This document shows positions 8,402 through 17,587 of a stretch of 64,000 nucleotides of DNA, in pieces. Within the stretch, counting starts at the first letter, position 1. Every line of letters starts with the position of its first letter. Both the position numbers and the translations under genes were made by a program. Source of the DNA: Methanomassiliicoccales archaeon LGM-RCC1 (lineage in GTDB: Archaea; Thermoplasmatota; Thermoplasmata; Methanomassiliicoccales; Methanomethylophilaceae); NCBI GenBank assembly GCA_030168575.1, contig CP115555.1:1364001-1428000 (forward strand), given 5' to 3'. Under the pieces are notes generated by a model that saw nothing but the letters and a program-made list of their open reading frames with translations, was not told where the DNA came from and made no database searches.

Positions 8402-9732
8402 TCCTTCATCTCCTTCGATTTGATGTCGGCCTCAGCCCTTCCATCCCTCATATGGATGGTAACGCTGTCGCCGACGTTGACATTATCTATGGTGGTGAGC
8501 ACCTTCCCTCCGGGGCCGGTGATCATGCTGTATCCTCTTGTGAGGACGTTGAGCGGGTTCACACCCTCCAATTGCTTGCTGTATGACGAGAGCTCGCTCT
8601 CCTTCTCCCTGACGGAGGTCATGATACCTACATTGATCCTTTCCAGGGAGGCCTCGACGTATTCCTTCTTGTTCTCCATATCGTCCAGAGCTCTGGAGGG
8701 TTGGAGCCTTGCTTCGAGCCCCTCGAAGTCCAGGATCATGTCGTGCATCTTGTCTACCAGGGCCCTATCGGCTGATTTTGACAGGTTCTCTATCCTCATG
8801 CGCTGAAGGGACAGGGCATCCAGGCCCCTCTGCGGGTCCAACCTGGAATCCAGAACCTCGAACGAATGCTGCATCTCATCCAGAACGGAAGAGATGGCAC
8901 GGTTGAGTCTGGTCATAAAAGAGGAGATCTCTGACCTCATCTCGGATTTGTCCCGTAGTATCAATGCCGCTGCCCCGGTCGGGGTTGGTGCCCTCAGGTC
9001 AGCGACGAAATCCGCTATGGTGAAATCCGTCTCGTGACCTACTGCTGATACCACAGGGACTTTGGAATTGTAAATCGCCCTGGCGACGATCTCCTCGTTG
9101 AAGGCCCATAGGTCCTCTATGGAACCTCCTCCCCTTCCGACTATGATGACATCCACTCCGGCCTTGTTCAGCAGCTCTATGCCGGCCACTATGGACTCCG
9201 CAGAGCCCTCTCCCTGGACCATCGCGGGCGCCAGAAGGATGTCCGCGGTGTACCTGGACTCTGAGGTTGTTATGATATCATGGATGACAGCACCCGTCTG
9301 GGAGGTGACCACCCCAATGGTCTTAGGGTACAGGGGGAGCTTCCTCTTGTGCGATTCAGCGAATAGTCCCTCGTCGGATAGCTTCTTCTTCAGCTTCTCA
9401 AATGCAACATATCTGTCGCCGACACCGGATTTCTCCATGGTCTCGACTATGAACTGGTAGCTTCCGCGGGCGACATAAATGTCGACGCGCCCGAACATCC
9501 TGACCTTCATGTTCTCTGTAGGTTCGAAATCGATCCTGGCGCGGGAACCCTTGAAAAGAGCGCAGCGGATCTCGCTGCCCTCGTCCTTGAGAACGAAATA
9601 GTAGTGCCCGGACGTGGATTTGGTCAATCCGGAGATCTCCCCGCTCACCCAAATATCGCTGAGACCTACAGTCCTGGAGAACAGTTCCTTGACGCGGGTG
9701 TTCAGTTGGGTTACGGTGATCACTTCGGGCAT
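8398..9732 (-). CDS. xseA: Exodeoxyribonuclease VII large subunit XseA
   Basis: Large catalytic subunit of exonuclease VII. The 444-aa protein starts with an OB-fold (VTQLNTRVKELFSRTVGLSD, WVSGEISGL, GHYYFVLKDEGSEIRCALF), continues with the nuclease core (IGVVTSQTGAVIHDI; VDVIIVGRGGGSIEDLWAFN; SAVGHETDFTIADFVAD; RAPTPTGAAAL) and ends in the helical C-terminal region. ATG at 9732 was chosen because MPEVITVTQLN is the usual N-terminus and a TATA-like TTTATC lies 29 nt upstream; in-frame TTG 9804 and ATG 9798 would add a non-conserved tail. The upstream regulator gene overlaps in another frame, discussed there. Confidence 0.93.
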   Translation of the reverse strand: MPEVITVTQLNTRVKELFSRTVGLSDIWVSGEISGLTKSTSGHYYFVLKDEGSEIRCALFKGSRARIDFEPTENMKVRMFGRVDIYVARGSYQFIVETMEKSGVGDRYVAFEKLKKKLSDEGLFAESHKRKLPLYPKTIGVVTSQTGAVIHDIITTSESRYTADILLAPAMVQGEGSAESIVAGIELLNKAGVDVIIVGRGGGSIEDLWAFNEEIVARAIYNSKVPVVSAVGHETDFTIADFVADLRAPTPTGAAALILRDKSEMRSEISSFMTRLNRAISSVLDEMQHSFEVLDSRLDPQRGLDALSLQRMRIENLSKSADRALVDKMHDMILDFEGLEARLQPSRALDDMENKKEYVEASLERINVGIMTSVREKESELSSYSKQLEGVNPLNVLTRGYSMITGPGGKVLTTIDNVNVGDSVTIHMRDGRAEADIKSKEMKE

Positions 9733-10132
9733 CGTTGGACCGTATGGGGACGGAGGATAAAGGATGTTGCATCGTACAATCGACCCATATGCTGTCATCA
9801 GCAATCCAGGGATCGCTCGGCGTCAGGAGCATTCGCACCAGAATGATGTCGTTTATCGAAGTCATGAGCTCGTGGACAGACACTCCCTTCTCGGTGATGG
9901 ATATGAGCTTCCTGTTGTACCTTCCATATCTGGTCTCGGCTATGAGGCCGAGAGAGATCAGCTTGTCGACGACATTGACGGCAGTATGGCCGTTCTGACC
10001 GATGTGGTCGTAGATCTCCGTCCTGATATGGTCTCCATCCCTCACGAGGTAGTCCAATATCTCGAAGACGTGCCTCTCGAACACACTGTCGCCTTCCATA
10101 CTCGACAGAATCTTTTCTGATTTCTTTATCAT
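9398..10132 (-). CDS. Winged-helix regulator, 3' end anomalous (probable frameshift)
   Basis: The first ~100 residues from ATG 10132 (alternative ATG 10099) are a clear winged helix: HVFEILDYLVRDGD, TEIYDHIGQNGHTAVNVVDKL, SLGLIAETRYGRYNRKLISITEKG. The same pattern occurs in the genes at 10209, 32952 and 60421. Past residue ~100 the frame does not stop and runs for 335 nt antiparallel-free but out of phase through xseA, yielding a composition unlike the domain. A single-base shift near 9820 would end it at the TGA at 9798-9800, overlapping a possible xseA ATG. So the true gene is probably 9798-10132 with an indel, real or from sequencing. Likely DNA-binding regulator of the divergent locus. 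Confidence 0.55.
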   Translation of the reverse strand: MIKKSEKILSSMEGDSVFERHVFEILDYLVRDGDHIRTEIYDHIGQNGHTAVNVVDKLISLGLIAETRYGRYNRKLISITEKGVSVHELMTSINDIILVRMLLTPSDPWIADDSIWVDCTMQHPLSSVPIRSNDARSDHRNPTEHPRQGTVLQDCRSQRYLGERGDLRIDQIHVRALLFRSQGRGQRDPLRSFQGFPRQDRFRTYREHEGQDVRARRHLCRPRKLPVHSRDHGEIRCRRQICCI

Positions 10133-10144
10133 ATTCTTATATCT

Positions 10145-10173
10145 ACTTTCGACCGAAAGTATAATATTATACT
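10145..10173. promoter_or_regulatory. Palindromic operator plus palindromic TATA between divergent regulators
   Basis: Positions 10145-10160 read ACTTTCG-AC-CGAAAGT, an inverted repeat with 7-nt arms. Positions 10158-10173 read AGTATAATATTATACT, a perfect 16-nt palindrome that supplies a TATA box in both directions. Expected start sites about 25 nt away match the divergent winged-helix genes starting at 10132 and 10209. The layout suggests autoregulation by one of the two regulators. Confidence 0.6.
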
Positions 10174-10208
10174 GAACAGTTAGAAAAAACAGCAGATGAG
10201 GCGCCAAA

Positions 10209-10643
10209 ATGGTAGAGAACTTGACTGAGAAGAGGATCCCCTTCGGAGGCAAATTGGATGACAGGAACAACGTTGATTCCTCGCCCAGGTCCTTCGACCA
10301 GTTGCCCAAGGATGTCCAGGAACTCCTGGTCAGCCGCAAGAACAGGCTCACCAAGGAGGCGAGATCGACCATCGCGGTTCTCGAGCAGAAGCATATGCTC
10401 ACGCTCATCCTCTATCTCGACGAGATGTCCCCCGTTCTCAAAACGGACATCTACAACGATGTGTCGAGGTGCTCCAACATGACTCAAAAACTGGATGATC
10501 TGGATGGTCTTGGGCTGATTGCCACGTATTACACCGGCCGCACCAATTCCCATATCATGATGATCACCGAGAAGGGACGTCTCGTGGCGGACTGCATCAG
10601 GGAGATCAGGGGCATCATAGAATCAGACGGTCCAGATGCCTGA
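10209..10643 (+). CDS. Winged-helix transcriptional regulator
   Basis: 144-aa protein with a ~65-residue polar N-terminal extension followed by a winged helix: KHMLTLILYLDEMSPVLKTD, IYNDVSRCSNMTQKLDDLDG, GLIATYYTGRTNSHIMMITE, then KGRLVADCIREIRGII. It is a paralogue of the regulators at 10132, 32952 and 60421. It diverges from its neighbour across a 76-nt gap with a palindromic promoter, and precedes the large surface-protein gene by 301 nt. Target and ligand unknown; control of the surface protein or its own promoter is a guess from position. Confidence 0.75.
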   Translation: MVENLTEKRIPFGGKLDDRNNVDSSPRSFDQLPKDVQELLVSRKNRLTKEARSTIAVLEQKHMLTLILYLDEMSPVLKTDIYNDVSRCSNMTQKLDDLDGLGLIATYYTGRTNSHIMMITEKGRLVADCIREIRGIIESDGPDA

Positions 10644-10944
10644 TGTACATCTTTTGCGACAAAAAGCGACCATCTCGGGTTTTGTCAAAACTCGTTATGG
10701 ATTTAGGCACGAGATTGAAAACCCGCTTAATATTCTGTTCAGATACATTGTTTCCGACCAAACTTTCGTCCTGAGGGAGGTTAGGGGCCTTATGGGATGA
10801 TTGCGGTCGGGCGGTGAAAGGCCCGCGGGGCAATGTATAGGGCATGTGTCCTGCAAGTAAACGGAGATTTTTCGACATCACTCCAGTATTCCTGGAGCAA
10901 CCCGGATCAGAGGTAACATCACCGCTGAAAAGGAGAAATGAAAT
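10644..10944 (+). promoter_or_regulatory. Long leader region of the surface-protein gene
   Basis: 301 nt without a credible ORF. A TATA-like TTAATATT sits near 10729-10736, which would start transcription near 10757 and give a leader of about 190 nt, much longer than others in this window. The leader contains GC-rich self-complementary pieces (GGGCC/GGCCC segments at about 10790-10840 and CTCCAG/CTGGAG around 10882-10898) and ends in a Shine-Dalgarno GGAG near 10931. It matches no riboswitch class that I recognise. Confidence 0.4.
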
Positions 10945-13900
10945 ATGAATACAAAAGGAATGAAATTCCTGGCAGTCCTGGCTGTATTGGCTATGGCGTT
11001 CGCCGCATTCGCTGTCGTCGCACCTGCGGAGACAGACGATGCGGGTGTTAACGACGGCGTCTTCACAAATGAAGAAGGAACAACTGCGGTCGTTGACACA
11101 GGAGATATCACCATCAATGCTAATACTACATGGTATGTCCGTGGAGCAGCTTCTATAACTAATGATATCACAATCAATGATGGAAAAACACTCACAATCG
11201 CTCCGGTCACCAATACAGCCGGTACCCCGGTCCTGACGTTAAGCAAAAAAGTGACCAACCTGGGAACGATGGATATCACAGGGGATACGACAATAATCGT
11301 GAACGGAGATGGCGCTGCGATCTACAGCGGCTCGAGCGAGACGACCGTGAAGGGAACCATCATCGTCGAGAGCACTGTAGCAAATGCGCTCACGATCACC
11401 CAGGGAACGGTATCCTACCAGAACATCACGACCGAATTCAAAGGCGAAATACAGGACGCTGTAATCAAGGTCGGAGGGACCGGAACCTCGAAACTCACCA
11501 ACAACAACATAACCCAGAAGACCGCATACGCAGCGTGGATCGATATCGCAAATGCATCGAATACGATATCAGTCACGAACAACAAATTCACAGCGGACTT
11601 GGACGATGGAATAATCTATTATTGTATCCAGGTCGGAGGAAGTACGAGCCAGACGTTCGGTAATTACACGACAGTGGACCTAACCAAGAACACATTCACG
11701 GATATCGACGATGCCAAATATTTCGAGGCATTCGGACCTTACCACTTCATCGGAAAAGGATACGGTATAGGAGTCTCGGGAACGGCGGGAGCCGAGGTGA
11801 TCGTCGATGCGACAATACCGAAGGCACAGGTCAATACCGGCGGAAACATCGGAATTGCCAGCGACCTGACCATCACCAAGCTCTTCATCCTGAACGGATC
11901 CGTGACCGTGGCCGCAGGAAAGACCCTAAAGGCCGATATCGATCTTGTCGTATGGACTACCACACCTTCGCTCGTACTCACTGCGAATGCTAATGGAGCA
12001 GTCTTCGACGGAACCATCTCCCACTACACGAACAAGGCCGTCAACTCCAGTGCAGATATGCTGGTCAAGGCTGGAACCGAAACTAACTTGACAATCGCGA
12101 CAGGTTCAGTCAAGGTCACCGGAGCACTTGGAACACTCAACGGATCCAAGATCCTCGCGACCACCGGAACAGTCGTCCTTGGAAATGGAGCCGGTAGCGA
12201 GTTTGAGGTTCCCGCAACAGCAACACTCGATCTCACCGGAAATGTCACCGGTAATGTTGCCAACGCAGGAACGATCGTTCTTGAGAGCGGTGCCGACATC
12301 TCGGACCTGAACATAACTGGAACCGGAGTCATCGATGACGAGACATCCGAGAGCGACATGAAGGAGATCATCATCGGAGGAGACTCCGAGGGTAAGAGCA
12401 CAGTATACTCCGCTAAGCAGCTTGTGACTGTCAGCTCCGAGATCAAGTTCTGGACCCTCAGCGAGGGATCGAAAGTCGAGATCAAGGGAGTGCTCGTCAT
12501 CCCCGAGGGAACCAAGCTCACCGTCGAGGCCGATGCGGAGCTCGTCATCCACAAGAACGCCAAGCTGATCGTCTACGGACAGCTGATAATCGACAAGAAG
12601 ACCGAGAGCGCGGAATCCGCCGGAAAGCTCACCATCGATGCAGGATATGTCTATGTCGAGGGAACGGTCGAGATGGACGGAATCACTTCGTTCGAGAACG
12701 GAGATGCCATCGTATCCACAGTCGAGGTCGCAGAGTCCGGATTGTTCACCATCGGTGACGACGGAACGGTCACCGAGGATGACTATTTCGAATTCATCGT
12801 CGACGACGGAGGATACCTGGTCGTTTACGGAACCATGGGAACCGTCATCAAGAACAGCGGATCTGTCACGGTCGACAGCGATGTCGCGGTGACCACCTCC
12901 ACGACCATCTACAACATGGCCGCCAACGCGGTAGTCGAAATCGAGAACTACACCGTCAAGGCATCCGCCAACGGTACCGCGACACTGACCATCTCCGACA
13001 GGGACCTTGTGTTCCTCACATACTGGGGAGGAGCCGCAGATGTCGATGTAAAACTTGCTAACAGCGAGGACAAGGTCGTCATCTCGACAGGTCTCGCCGT
13101 ACCCTCTGGAGAGATCACGGGAACGGATTACTCGGTCACATTCAGCGGACTGGTAGTCAAATCCACCGTTTCCTCTTCTTCGACCAGCGATGGAAGTGAC
13201 GCAACAAAAGGAATCTACAACGGAAAGCAGTATTCGAAGGCACTCGTCGTCGAAGGACTGACTTCGGTCGACTACACCTATATCGGGAACACGACCGGAA
13301 GGACCGACCTCACAGCACAGGCCACGGTGTCCACATACACCGATGCCGGTGACAACAAAAAATACTGTGCGGTCAAGGTTGTTGGAGCCATCCTCATCGG
13401 CGACAACGTCACGATCGCCAACACGCGGGGTCTCCTCACCGTTACCGGAACCATCACAAACGAGTCCTCGGCAGGACTGTTCACCAACGCCGCCAAGATC
13501 ACCGTATCGAACGACGGAGCCATCTCCCTTCTCGGTTCTTCCATCAATTCCGAGACCGGAATCAGCGCTGCGAAGTTCGTCGTCGTTGCGAAGGACAGTT
13601 CTGGAAGGAACTACAGGATCTACAACTACTACTCCATCGACGGCGCCCTTGCTGTCGTTAACGCCGAGGCTGTAACTGACGAGATCGTGGTCCTCGGATC
13701 CGGCCAGACCGTTTCCAAGAGCACCGATCTGCCGTCCCCGATCACCCTGGTGATCAACACCGGTGCGGACATGAAAGTCAAGAAGGACATCACCCTCACC
13801 ATCAAGGACGGGGCCACCCTCAAGGGAGAGGGAACCGTCAATGTGGACGGAACCCTCTACGCAGAGGAGAAGGGAGACGTCAAGTCCGCCCTCACCATCG

Positions 13901-15939
13901 TCGCAGACGTCAAGACCGAAGCCCTCGACGATAAGGGCAAGGCGGCTAGGACCGGATGGATCATGTGGACCAACCTCGCCAAGGCATTATCCGATGCCGA
14001 GCCCGGTTCCATCGTCACCATCACCAAGGCAGCCGACAAGTTCGTCACACTCAGCGGAAACCTCACGGTTCCCGAGGGAGTGACCCTCGAACTGCCCGAG
14101 AACGCCGCACCTCTTCTTTTGAAGAACGGTGTGACCCTCACCGTGGACGGTATCATCATCGTCGGATCCAACATCTACGCCCAGCAGGCATTCGGTCTTG
14201 AAGCGCAGAACATGAAGCTTACCGGCACGGCTAGCAGGTACTCTTCCGCCATCGTCGTCAACGGAGCCTTCATATCCGCAGTCGCAGTCGGATACGACGA
14301 CGGATACGCGTCAGTCACCGACCAAGATCCAAAGACTCCCGATGCGAACAAGATCGCACTGCTCGGAGGAAACTTCATCACTGGTCAGGGTTACATTACA
14401 TACAATACGGTTAATACCAACCTAAGTTCCCCTACCACCGCACCCATCGCCGGTGCTTACTACCAGGTGAAGGACGGCAGCAAGACATTGTACGTGGTCT
14501 CATCGCTGTCCTATGCAGCTATGGTCAACGACTACATCGTCGGAGATATCACGATCCACGGAAAGGTAGCTGCTTCTGTGGTGGCATTTAAGGAGACCAA
14601 CTACTTCAGCACCATCACTGTTCCTGAGGATGGTAATGTCACCGCACCCACGAGCACAGCCACCGGCTGCGCAGTGGGCACATCCCTGTCAGTGCTGTCT
14701 CTCGTCCTCGACGGGGTCACCGTGACTGCCATCAGTCCCGTCACCGGATACATCGGTGACATCGACGCCACCATGGCGTTCACCGCAGTGAAGGGAATCG
14801 CGACGGATGCATTAACCATCAAAGAGAACGACGGAAAGCTCTATGTCACCGGTACGATGGTTGCGTCCGCTACCGGATCATCCGCATCGGTCTCATCCGG
14901 AACCGTCTATCTCGGAACCAGCGACGCTACCTTCACCTACACCGGAGAAAGCAACAACCTCCTCATCGAGAAGGGCGCCAAGGCCGTGGTCGAGAAAGTG
15001 ACTAGTATCAGCGGAATCAGGGTCGAGGGAACCTTCGAGGTCCCTGCAAACAAGACAGTTCCGGTAACCAACCTCATCGATCTCGGAACCGTGACCGTCG
15101 CACCCGCGACCAGCACGACCGCCAAGGGATCCCTGACCGTTACCAACCTCTACATCGGTGCGGACGCTGCACCCAAGAATGCGAAGACCTTCGCCACCGC
15201 AGCTTTCAACGGGCCGGTAACTCTTGTAACATCAGCGATCGTCATGGGCGATGCAGAGCTCGACTACGATGCCCTCACCGCACTGGCAGCACATTATGAT
15301 ACCTCATTCGTCATCGACGATGATGTGTACTACACCGTCTATGCTGTAGCAAATAATGTGGCCCTCAGCACTTACACCGTATACAAGCCCCTCATCTCGG
15401 AGGCAGTGATCTCCGCTTGGTTGGACGAGAATGGTGATGCTCTTGCTAATGATGCATACATCGGAACCTACGACGCGGTTTATGCAGAGATCGTAACGAA
15501 GATCTACAGCGTGACCGTCATCACCGACTCCGGAATCAAGTCCGTCGCCATCGACGGAATCGAGATGGTAAGGCAGTCCGGAACGAACATCTTCACCATG
15601 GGAATGACCAATGGTGATTACACGGACACCCTCTCCAAACTGAAGACGGGCACCTACAAGATCACCTACACCCTGTACAGCACTTACCAGGAGGACAACA
15701 ACGGAGTCATCCTGTACACTGCTGACGGTACGATCCTGAAGGACATGAAGTTCTCTGCTTCCGGTGCATCCGATTACAAGACCGTCTCTCTCCAGTTGAA
15801 CGGAACCGAGCTCATCCCCGAGCCCGCTCCCGAGGAGCAGCAGTCCGAGTGGACCATCACCACCATCCTGCTCGTCATCCTCGTGATCCTGATCGCCGTC
15901 ATGGCAGTCATCGTCGCATTGAGACTCAACAGGAGCTGA
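10945..15939 (+). CDS. Large secreted, membrane-anchored adhesin-like surface protein
   Basis: 1664-aa protein with an N-terminal signal peptide (hydrophobic LAVLAVLAMAFAAFAVVAP, residues ~9-27), a very long extracellular part and a C-terminal membrane anchor (TTILLVILVILIAVMAVIVA followed by LRLNRS), preceded by a Pro/Glu-rich linker PEPAPEEQQSE. The ectodomain is rich in Thr, Ser, Gly and Val with recurring short strands such as LTVPEGVTLELPENA, GKLTIDAGYVYVEGTVEM and KTLTIAP, suggesting parallel beta-helix repeats. Such proteins are abundant in gut Methanomassiliicoccales and are presumed to contact host or partner cells. Composition differs from neighbours because of the repeats. A strong hairpin terminator follows. 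Binding partner unknown. Confidence 0.85.
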   Translation: MNTKGMKFLAVLAVLAMAFAAFAVVAPAETDDAGVNDGVFTNEEGTTAVVDTGDITINANTTWYVRGAASITNDITINDGKTLTIAPVTNTAGTPVLTLSKKVTNLGTMDITGDTTIIVNGDGAAIYSGSSETTVKGTIIVESTVANALTITQGTVSYQNITTEFKGEIQDAVIKVGGTGTSKLTNNNITQKTAYAAWIDIANASNTISVTNNKFTADLDDGIIYYCIQVGGSTSQTFGNYTTVDLTKNTFTDIDDAKYFEAFGPYHFIGKGYGIGVSGTAGAEVIVDATIPKAQVNTGGNIGIASDLTITKLFILNGSVTVAAGKTLKADIDLVVWTTTPSLVLTANANGAVFDGTISHYTNKAVNSSADMLVKAGTETNLTIATGSVKVTGALGTLNGSKILATTGTVVLGNGAGSEFEVPATATLDLTGNVTGNVANAGTIVLESGADISDLNITGTGVIDDETSESDMKEIIIGGDSEGKSTVYSAKQLVTVSSEIKFWTLSEGSKVEIKGVLVIPEGTKLTVEADAELVIHKNAKLIVYGQLIIDKKTESAESAGKLTIDAGYVYVEGTVEMDGITSFENGDAIVSTVEVAESGLFTIGDDGTVTEDDYFEFIVDDGGYLVVYGTMGTVIKNSGSVTVDSDVAVTTSTTIYNMAANAVVEIENYTVKASANGTATLTISDRDLVFLTYWGGAADVDVKLANSEDKVVISTGLAVPSGEITGTDYSVTFSGLVVKSTVSSSSTSDGSDATKGIYNGKQYSKALVVEGLTSVDYTYIGNTTGRTDLTAQATVSTYTDAGDNKKYCAVKVVGAILIGDNVTIANTRGLLTVTGTITNESSAGLFTNAAKITVSNDGAISLLGSSINSETGISAAKFVVVAKDSSGRNYRIYNYYSIDGALAVVNAEAVTDEIVVLGSGQTVSKSTDLPSPITLVINTGADMKVKKDITLTIKDGATLKGEGTVNVDGTLYAEEKGDVKSALTIVADVKTEALDDKGKAARTGWIMWTNLAKALSDAEPGSIVTITKAADKFVTLSGNLTVPEGVTLELPENAAPLLLKNGVTLTVDGIIIVGSNIYAQQAFGLEAQNMKLTGTASRYSSAIVVNGAFISAVAVGYDDGYASVTDQDPKTPDANKIALLGGNFITGQGYITYNTVNTNLSSPTTAPIAGAYYQVKDGSKTLYVVSSLSYAAMVNDYIVGDITIHGKVAASVVAFKETNYFSTITVPEDGNVTAPTSTATGCAVGTSLSVLSLVLDGVTVTAISPVTGYIGDIDATMAFTAVKGIATDALTIKENDGKLYVTGTMVASATGSSASVSSGTVYLGTSDATFTYTGESNNLLIEKGAKAVVEKVTSISGIRVEGTFEVPANKTVPVTNLIDLGTVTVAPATSTTAKGSLTVTNLYIGADAAPKNAKTFATAAFNGPVTLVTSAIVMGDAELDYDALTALAAHYDTSFVIDDDVYYTVYAVANNVALSTYTVYKPLISEAVISAWLDENGDALANDAYIGTYDAVYAEIVTKIYSVTVITDSGIKSVAIDGIEMVRQSGTNIFTMGMTNGDYTDTLSKLKTGTYKITYTLYSTYQEDNNGVILYTADGTILKDMKFSASGASDYKTVSLQLNGTELIPEPAPEEQQSEWTITTILLVILVILIAVMAVIVALRLNRS

Positions 15940-15990
15940 AGGTAACTTCGGAATAAGGTGCAACGAAAACCGATAACCACAAGACAAACC

Positions 15991-16011
15991 GAGAGGGGCA
16001 TCGCCCCTCTC
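15991..16011 (+). terminator. Terminator of surface-protein gene
   Basis: GAGAGGGGC-ATC-GCCCCTCTC is a perfect 9-bp stem with a 3-nt loop, 51 nt after the stop codon, followed by a pyrimidine-rich stretch. Confidence 0.75.
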
Positions 16012-16029
16012 ATCCTTCTCGTGATCGAC

Positions 16030-16974
16030 ATGCCTGGTGAACAGATCTTCGCCATGGAGAGGAAATTCAGACTCTCCCATCGTCCTAAACCGCTCTCGTA
16101 CGGCGAGGATGTCGCCAGTATGTTCAAGCTTCTGCTATGGAATTCGCCTAATCCGGGCGGATATCAGTCCATAGATGAGCCCTTAATAAAGAGCACCGAT
16201 CTGAGCGACGAGATATTCGATTATTTCACCTCGGCCATGGGATTGGACGAGGTCATATGCATCGGATGCGCGGGAAGCGGACCGGAAGATGTGAACGGAA
16301 AGATCATGGGTCTGGAGAAGGACGATCCGACTCGCAGGATGATAATGGCCTATGGATGCGGGAAGGAAGAGGGACAGACGAAGATGATGTCCATGCTGAC
16401 CCATCTGCGCAACTCTCTGGCTCACGGGAGGTTCACTCTGACGGAAGATTCCACATTCATCGGTTTCGATCGTAACAGGAACAACTACAACTTCTTCCTG
16501 AGGGTGGAATCGGGGCGTATCCTGCATCTGCTGGATTCCATGATGAAGAAAAAGGGCATGCCGAAGGCCTCGGAGGCCCCTCCAACGAATTGGTACATAG
16601 TGGACTTGCTATGGGCCGGTCTTTCGATGGATACGGGATACGAACTGTATGTCGGACCGCTTCACGGGAAGGGGAAGACCGGGCCGGACATGACAATCAG
16701 ACACATCAGGTCAGAGAGGACGTATCATCTTGAGATAAGTATCATGACCAGATTGCCGCCGTCGAACAGTCTCGATGAAAGAATCGGCGCTCATCCGACA
16801 ACGATGGGGGAGAAAGTCATCGATGCCAGGATCCTGCTCATACCGAACAAGGATTATGACAACTCCACCGTGGAACGCCTGAACAAGTTCGGATATGTAC
16901 TGCTTGACAAATCCCGTTTGAAAGGGACATTCAGTGGCAAGGATATGCTTTCAAACCAGCTGGACAGGCTGTGA
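16030..16974 (+). CDS. Hypothetical protein with HEPN-like RX4H motif
   Basis: 314-aa soluble protein of no family that I recognise. The segment MLTHLRNSLAHGRFTL contains R127-N-S-L-A-H132, the R-X4-H signature of HEPN domains, many of which are RNases in toxin-antitoxin or defence systems. An N-terminal helical region and a C-terminal half with alternating strands (EKVIDARILLIPNKDYDNST, GYVLLDKS) surround it. ATG at 16030 is taken because the frame further upstream crosses the terminator hairpin of the preceding gene; ATG at 16054 is also possible. No antitoxin-like partner is adjacent. Nuclease activity is only an inference from the motif. Confidence 0.6.
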   Translation: MPGEQIFAMERKFRLSHRPKPLSYGEDVASMFKLLLWNSPNPGGYQSIDEPLIKSTDLSDEIFDYFTSAMGLDEVICIGCAGSGPEDVNGKIMGLEKDDPTRRMIMAYGCGKEEGQTKMMSMLTHLRNSLAHGRFTLTEDSTFIGFDRNRNNYNFFLRVESGRILHLLDSMMKKKGMPKASEAPPTNWYIVDLLWAGLSMDTGYELYVGPLHGKGKTGPDMTIRHIRSERTYHLEISIMTRLPPSNSLDERIGAHPTTMGEKVIDARILLIPNKDYDNSTVERLNKFGYVLLDKSRLKGTFSGKDMLSNQLDRL

Positions 16975-17152
16975 CCGTCTCCTTTGAGAAGCGGATCGTC
17001 TGAACGTTGAGATCACCAGACTTTGCGGCACGTTACACGATTGTCGCCTACGAGGATGATCGAGATCCTGAACCCTACTCCGAGATACCACCATCCCAGA
17101 AAACATGCTGGTAGCTCGGATAGTTCTTTATTGTGATCCCCGATGCACGACC

Positions 17153-17587
17153 ATGGACAGATCAGACCTCCTTCCCCTGATGTCGGAGGACACCAAGCAG
17201 TATGCCGACCGCGTTCTGGAAGTTTTCGACGCCCCCTTCGCCCAGCACATGGGACTGAAGATCGAATCGATCTCCCAGGAAGAGGTTGTCTGCTCGATGA
17301 ATGTTCAGGATTTCATGATCAACAGCATGGGCAGGATGCACGGCGGTGCCGTCTATGCCCTTCTGGACCACACGTTCGCCATCATCTCCAACATGATGCA
17401 CGACGGAACCGGACAGAGCACCGAGGTCAAATTCTACCGTCCTGCCAACGGAAACCTCAGATGTGTTGCCAAACCCGTCAACATCTCCCGCTCCCTGGCG
17501 GTCTACGACGTGAAGGTCTATTCGGAAGAGGGGAAGCTCATAGCGTCATCTACTTGTACAGCCTTCATCATCAAGAAGGCAGAATGA
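17153..17587 (+). CDS. PaaI-family hotdog thioesterase
   Basis: 144-aa hotdog-fold protein that likely hydrolyses aryl- or acyl-CoA thioesters in the cytoplasm. The block GRMHGGAVYALLDHTFAI contains the HGG(x)3-4(D) pattern of PaaI thioesterases, followed by STEVKFYRPANGNLRCVAKP and a C-terminal strand. ATG at 17153 (MDRSDLLPLM) is chosen as the usual compact start; the frame opens 48 nt earlier. Its stop overlaps the start of the zinc-ribbon gene (ATGA), so the two are translationally coupled. A role with the phenylacetate-CoA ligases further downstream is possible but not shown. Confidence 0.85.
   Translation: MDRSDLLPLMSEDTKQYADRVLEVFDAPFAQHMGLKIESISQEEVVCSMNVQDFMINSMGRMHGGAVYALLDHTFAIISNMMHDGTGQSTEVKFYRPANGNLRCVAKPVNISRSLAVYDVKVYSEEGKLIASSTCTAFIIKKAE

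Noticed and set aside
9733-9804. Longer start of xseA at TTG 9804 or ATG 9798
   Set aside because: The extension is not conserved and a TATA-like element lies inside it; ATG 9732 gives the usual N-terminus. The overlap with the regulator stop keeps it a weak alternative.
11739-15939. Several long antisense and out-of-phase frames inside the surface-protein gene
   Set aside because: They mirror the biased, repeat-rich codons of the real gene and show no domain features.
17143-17583. Long N-terminal extension of the zinc-ribbon gene
   Set aside because: It overlaps the thioesterase in another frame and lacks conserved features; ATGA coupling sets the start at 17584.
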